Assembly (NCBI GenBank): GCA_964454685.1
Contig: CAYVTZ010000072.1
Location: 1-9,078, forward strand
Length of the DNA: 9,078 nt
Reading direction: 5' to 3'
DNA from: CAYVTZ01 sp964454685
GTDB taxonomy: Bacteria; Bacillota; Clostridia; Christensenellales; Christensenellaceae
The position numbers and the translations under genes are program-made. Under the pieces are notes generated by a model. It worked only from the letters and a program-made list of their open reading frames with translations, was not told the DNA's origin and made no database searches. This document shows positions 6,132 through 9,078 of this stretch, in pieces; the stretch's first letter is position 1, and every line of letters starts with the position of its first letter.

Positions 6132-8494
6132 TAATCCCTCAGCTTTGCTCCAAATCCGCTTTCCAGCGTCTTTAAAATCTTCGCCATCAACGCGTCCGCC
6201 TCACTGTCTGTCATGGTGCCCTCCGCGCTGCGCATCGTGATGGCAAATGCCACGCTCTTTTTGTCTGCGCCGATTTTCTCCCCGCGAAATACGTCAAAAA
6301 GCTGCACATCCTCAATGCGACTGCCCGCCTGCGCAATGGCGTTCATCATGTCGCCCGCACCCACCGATTCCTCCACGATCACGGCAATGTCTCGTGTTGC
6401 CGCCGGATATTTCGGCAGCGCCTTAAATTTCACCGCCGCCTTTTCCATCGCAAACAATCCGTTTAATTCCATCTGCACCATTACCATTGGCACGCCGATG
6501 TCATAGCGTTGTGCCACATCGGGGTGCACCCGTCCCATCACGCCGATGCAAGTGTTCCCCACCAGCAGGTTTGCAGACATTCCCGGATGCAGCCAGCTTT
6601 CCTGCGCGCGTGACACCTGCAACGTGCATCCGGTCAACTGCGCCACAAGGTTTTCCACCACGCCCTTGAGCGCAAAGAAATCCTCCGTGGTTGCCATGCA
6701 CAGCAGCGGTCGTTCCTCCGGCAGTGCCGCGTCCGCCTGCGGAAAATATCCGCGCGCGATCTCATATAGTTTCAGCTGCTCGGATTTACGGTTCAAATTC
6801 AGCGAAACGGTGCCCAACATGTGCGGCACCAGCGTAGTGCGCATCAGCGCCGAGTCGTCGCCCAGCGGGTTGATGATTTTTACACTGTCCGGCACTTCCA
6901 TGCCGATTTTTGCATAATCCTGCGCCCCGATGAAGGAATAGGTGATGCACTCGCTGTATCCCGCATCCCGCAAATAAAGTTTGATGCGGTCTGTCTTTGC
7001 CTCTGTGTTCGAAACACAACCGCGCCGCATGTCCAGTTGCGCGTTGGTTTCGGGGATATTGTCATATCCAAACATCCGCGCCACTTCCTCCGCAATGTCC
7101 GCCACTCCGAAGATGTCGGAACGGAAAGACGGCACCGTGCAAATCAGTTCGTCTCCAATCAATCCGGTCTGGATGTATGCGCGCGTCAACAGCTTCTGCA
7201 TATCCTTTGCGCTCAGGCTCGTGCCCAGCCGCGCGTTCACGCGTGATGCGTTGGTCTTGATGATTTTAGGGGTCAAATCTTCGTTCAGAACGTCGATTAA
7301 TCCCTTTGCCACCTTGCCCGCGCCCAGTTGTTCCACCAGGGTCAGCGCCCGCTGCATCGCAAACATCGTGGTCTGCGCATCCACCCCCTTGGAAAAACGC
7401 ATCGAGCTTTCCGTGGAAAGCCCCAGCGCCCGTGAGGTCTGACGAATGTTGCCGTAACCGAACTTCGCCGACTCAAATACCACGCGCGTGGTGGTGTCTT
7501 TAATTTCCGAATCCAGTCCGCCCATCACACCCGCAACGCCCACCGGTCCTTGCTCATCGCAAATCAGCAGCATGTTTTCGTTAAACACGCGCTCCTTGTC
7601 GTCCAGCGTTTTCATCTTTTCGCCCTCTTGCGCACGGCGCACGATGATTTTGCTTCCGCGAATGTCCCGCGCATCAAACGCGTGCATCGGCTGCCCTGTT
7701 TCCAGCATCACAAAATTCGTGATATCCACGATGTTATTGATGGGGCGAATGCCTGCCTCCCGCAGACGCAACCGCATCCACTCAGGCGACGGCTCGATCT
7801 TCACATCCAGCGCTGCGCCCGCAATATAGCGTGTGCACAAATCCGGCGCTTGAATGTCCACACAGACCAGCTCGCCAATGTCCGTTTCGCTCTGTGTATA
7901 CTTGGCTTCAGGCAGCGTAAACGTACCTTGCTCGGCTGCCGCGGCCTCCCGCGCAATGCCCAGAATACTCAGGCAGTCGGGGCGGTTTGCGCCCACTTCA
8001 AAGTCAATCACCGCACCGGACAAAGAAAGCAGCTCCCTGATATCCATGCCAACCTGCGGCTCTCCTCGCAAGATGAGGATGCCGTCCACGCCCGCGCCCG
8101 GATAATCCTCCTCCTTCAGCCCAAATTCCTCGCCGGAGCATAGCATCCCGAAGGATTCCACGCCGCGCAGTTTTCCTTTTTTAATGGTTCCCATCGGCAG
8201 CGTCGCCACCGCCTTTGCCACCGGCACATACGCGCCCTCAAACACATTCTGCGCTGCCGTCACAATCTGCAACAGCTCCGCATCTCCAACGTCAATGCGG
8301 CAAATCTGCAATTTATCCGCATCCGGGTGCTTTTCAATCTTTTCAATTCTGCCAACGACCACGTTGACGATGTTTTCCCCAATGACCTCGATTTCCTCCA
8401 CGCCATTGCCTGTCATAATCATCTTGTCCGCCAACACTTTCACGTCCGAAAGTCCGTCGGCGTAGTCGCAAATCCATCTATATGGTGCACGCAT
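6131..8494 (-). CDS. pheT: Phenylalanine--tRNA ligase beta subunit
   Basis: PheT is the large subunit of the cytoplasmic (alpha-beta)2 enzyme that attaches phenylalanine to tRNA-Phe; it contributes tRNA binding and editing of mischarged tyrosine. The 787 residues match the usual full length (about 790-805). Visible in order: the tRNA-binding OB fold (about 40-150, with HPDADKLQIC at 56-65 and KLRGVESFGMLCS at 108-120); the B3/B4 editing region (about 210-380, including NNIVDITNFVMLETGQPMHAFD at 253-274 and MGGLDSEI at 324-331); the B5 domain (about 405-480, with PSFRSD and DIAEEVARMFGYDNIP; D460, D466 and E469/E470 are the metal-binding type residues); a catalytic-like core; and the C-terminal anticodon-binding FDX-ACB domain (about 693-787, KYPAATRDIAV). 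The ATG has GGAGGT 8 nt upstream and starts 15 nt after pheS, so both are made from one mRNA. Nothing is missing or broken. Confidence 0.98.
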   Translation of the reverse strand: MRAPYRWICDYADGLSDVKVLADKMIMTGNGVEEIEVIGENIVNVVVGRIEKIEKHPDADKLQICRIDVGDAELLQIVTAAQNVFEGAYVPVAKAVATLPMGTIKKGKLRGVESFGMLCSGEEFGLKEEDYPGAGVDGILILRGEPQVGMDIRELLSLSGAVIDFEVGANRPDCLSILGIAREAAAAEQGTFTLPEAKYTQSETDIGELVCVDIQAPDLCTRYIAGAALDVKIEPSPEWMRLRLREAGIRPINNIVDITNFVMLETGQPMHAFDARDIRGSKIIVRRAQEGEKMKTLDDKERVFNENMLLICDEQGPVGVAGVMGGLDSEIKDTTTRVVFESAKFGYGNIRQTSRALGLSTESSMRFSKGVDAQTTMFAMQRALTLVEQLGAGKVAKGLIDVLNEDLTPKIIKTNASRVNARLGTSLSAKDMQKLLTRAYIQTGLIGDELICTVPSFRSDIFGVADIAEEVARMFGYDNIPETNAQLDMRRGCVSNTEAKTDRIKLYLRDAGYSECITYSFIGAQDYAKIGMEVPDSVKIINPLGDDSALMRTTLVPHMLGTVSLNLNRKSEQLKLYEIARGYFPQADAALPEERPLLCMATTEDFFALKGVVENLVAQLTGCTLQVSRAQESWLHPGMSANLLVGNTCIGVMGRVHPDVAQRYDIGVPMVMVQMELNGLFAMEKAAVKFKALPKYPAATRDIAVIVEESVGAGDMMNAIAQAGSRIEDVQLFDVFRGEKIGADKKSVAFAITMRSAEGTMTDSEADALMAKILKTLESGFGAKLRD

Positions 8495-8509
8495 CCTTTG
8501 CTACCTCCC

Positions 8510-9078
8510 TCAAACAAACTGCTTCAAAAAACGCACGTCGTTTTCATAAAGCAAGCGAATATCCGTAATACCGTATTTGGTGTTTGCCAGTCGATCCACA
8601 CCCGTTCCAAACGCAAATCCGGAATATTCATTCGGGTCGATACCGCAGTTTTCCAGCACCACAGGGTTGATCATGCCGCAGCCCAGCACCTCGATCATAC
8701 CCGCGCCTTTGCACGCGCCGCAGCCCTTGCCGCCGCACACCGTACAGGTCACGTCCACCTCGGCGGACGGTTCGGTAAACGGAAAAAATCCCGGTCGGAA
8801 TTTGGTCTTGACGCCCTCGCCGTAAAAATGGCGGGTGAAGGTATTGATCGTGCCTTTTAAATCGGAGAAGCGAATGCCCTTGCCGATTACCATACCTTCC
8901 ATCTGCATAAAGACAGGCGAATGCGTCGCGTCCACATCGTCACAGCGGAACACGCGTCCGGGGCAAATCATGCGGATGGGCGGCTTTTCCTTGAGCATGG
9001 TGCGAATCTGCACCGGCGAGGTGTGGGTGCGCAGCAGTACATCTTCACTCACATAGAAGGTATCCTGCATATCCCGCG
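8510..9078 (-). CDS. pheS: Phenylalanine--tRNA ligase alpha subunit, 5' part outside the window
   Basis: PheS is the catalytic subunit that activates phenylalanine with ATP and charges tRNA-Phe. Only the C-terminal part, about 188 of some 340 residues, is inside the window. The frame stays open to the right edge and reads R-D just before the first internal ATG at 9070, matching the conserved HPARDMQDTFY; that ATG is therefore not the true start. Class II motif 2 is at PGRVFRCDDVDATHSPVFMQ and motif 3 at GFAFGTGVDRLA, with D where E is more common. A CX2CX4CX2C knuckle (VTCTVCGGKGCGAC) lies between them, as in Bacillus-type PheS, and may bind zinc. The TGA stop lies 15 nt before pheT. In Firmicutes this operon is often T-box controlled, but the leader lies outside the window. 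Confidence 0.97.
   Translation of the reverse strand, partial: RDMQDTFYVSEDVLLRTHTSPVQIRTMLKEKPPIRMICPGRVFRCDDVDATHSPVFMQMEGMVIGKGIRFSDLKGTINTFTRHFYGEGVKTKFRPGFFPFTEPSAEVDVTCTVCGGKGCGACKGAGMIEVLGCGMINPVVLENCGIDPNEYSGFAFGTGVDRLANTKYGITDIRLLYENDVRFLKQFV

Noticed and set aside
7550..8143. Plus-strand open frame of 197 codons inside pheT
   Set aside because: Fully antisense to conserved PheT domains and low-complexity in character.
8510..9070. Treating the ATG at 9070 as the start of pheS
   Set aside because: The codons before it read R-D and continue the conserved HPARDMQDTFY stretch, so the gene is truncated by the window edge rather than starting there.

Overview
The window looks like a chromosomal segment of an anaerobic Gram-positive bacterium, probably class Clostridia. 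The reasons are the order pheS-pheT-zapA, a four-cysteine knuckle in PheS of the kind seen in Gram-positive enzymes, strong AGGAGG-type ribosome binding sites, and a short iron-dependent alcohol dehydrogenase resembling Thermotoga TM0920. The DNA is moderately GC-rich with heavy use of CGC, GCC and GCG codons. This produces long mirror open frames on the opposite strand, which I take to be shadows. Finer taxonomy cannot be read from the window.

Right part (about 5490-9078, minus strand): a housekeeping block. A 5'-truncated pheS and a complete pheT encode the two subunits of phenylalanyl-tRNA synthetase. They are 15 nt apart and clearly one transcript. A 262-nt gap follows, holding an unrecognised 80-codon frame and a textbook sigma-A promoter (TTGAAA, 17 nt, TATAAT). 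Next come zapA (cell-division Z-ring protein) and an intrinsic terminator.

Middle (4193-5482): a divergent intergenic region separates fucU (minus) from a plus-strand metallophosphoesterase gene. The phosphoesterase has a C-terminal membrane anchor and an altered first metal motif (DLQ instead of DxH). It converges on zapA.

Left part (123-4192, minus strand): fucU (L-fucose mutarotase), then after 173 nt an iron-containing alcohol dehydrogenase, then 15 nt later a large protein with two family-2 glycosyltransferase domains. The dehydrogenase and glycosyltransferase are almost certainly co-transcribed. fucU has its own extended -10 promoter and no obvious terminator, so read-through into the pair is plausible. 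A link to fucose (mutarotation of imported sugar, then reduction of a lactaldehyde-like aldehyde) is possible but unproven, because no other fucose gene is visible.

At the extreme left edge lies what looks like the second half of a plus-strand terminator, implying a gene to the left that converges on the glycosyltransferase. I found no CRISPR array, transposon, phage gene, tRNA or rRNA. Most of the window is ordinary. The points most worth a second look are the fucU/dehydrogenase/glycosyltransferase grouping, the tail-anchored phosphoesterase variant, and the pheT-zapA gap.
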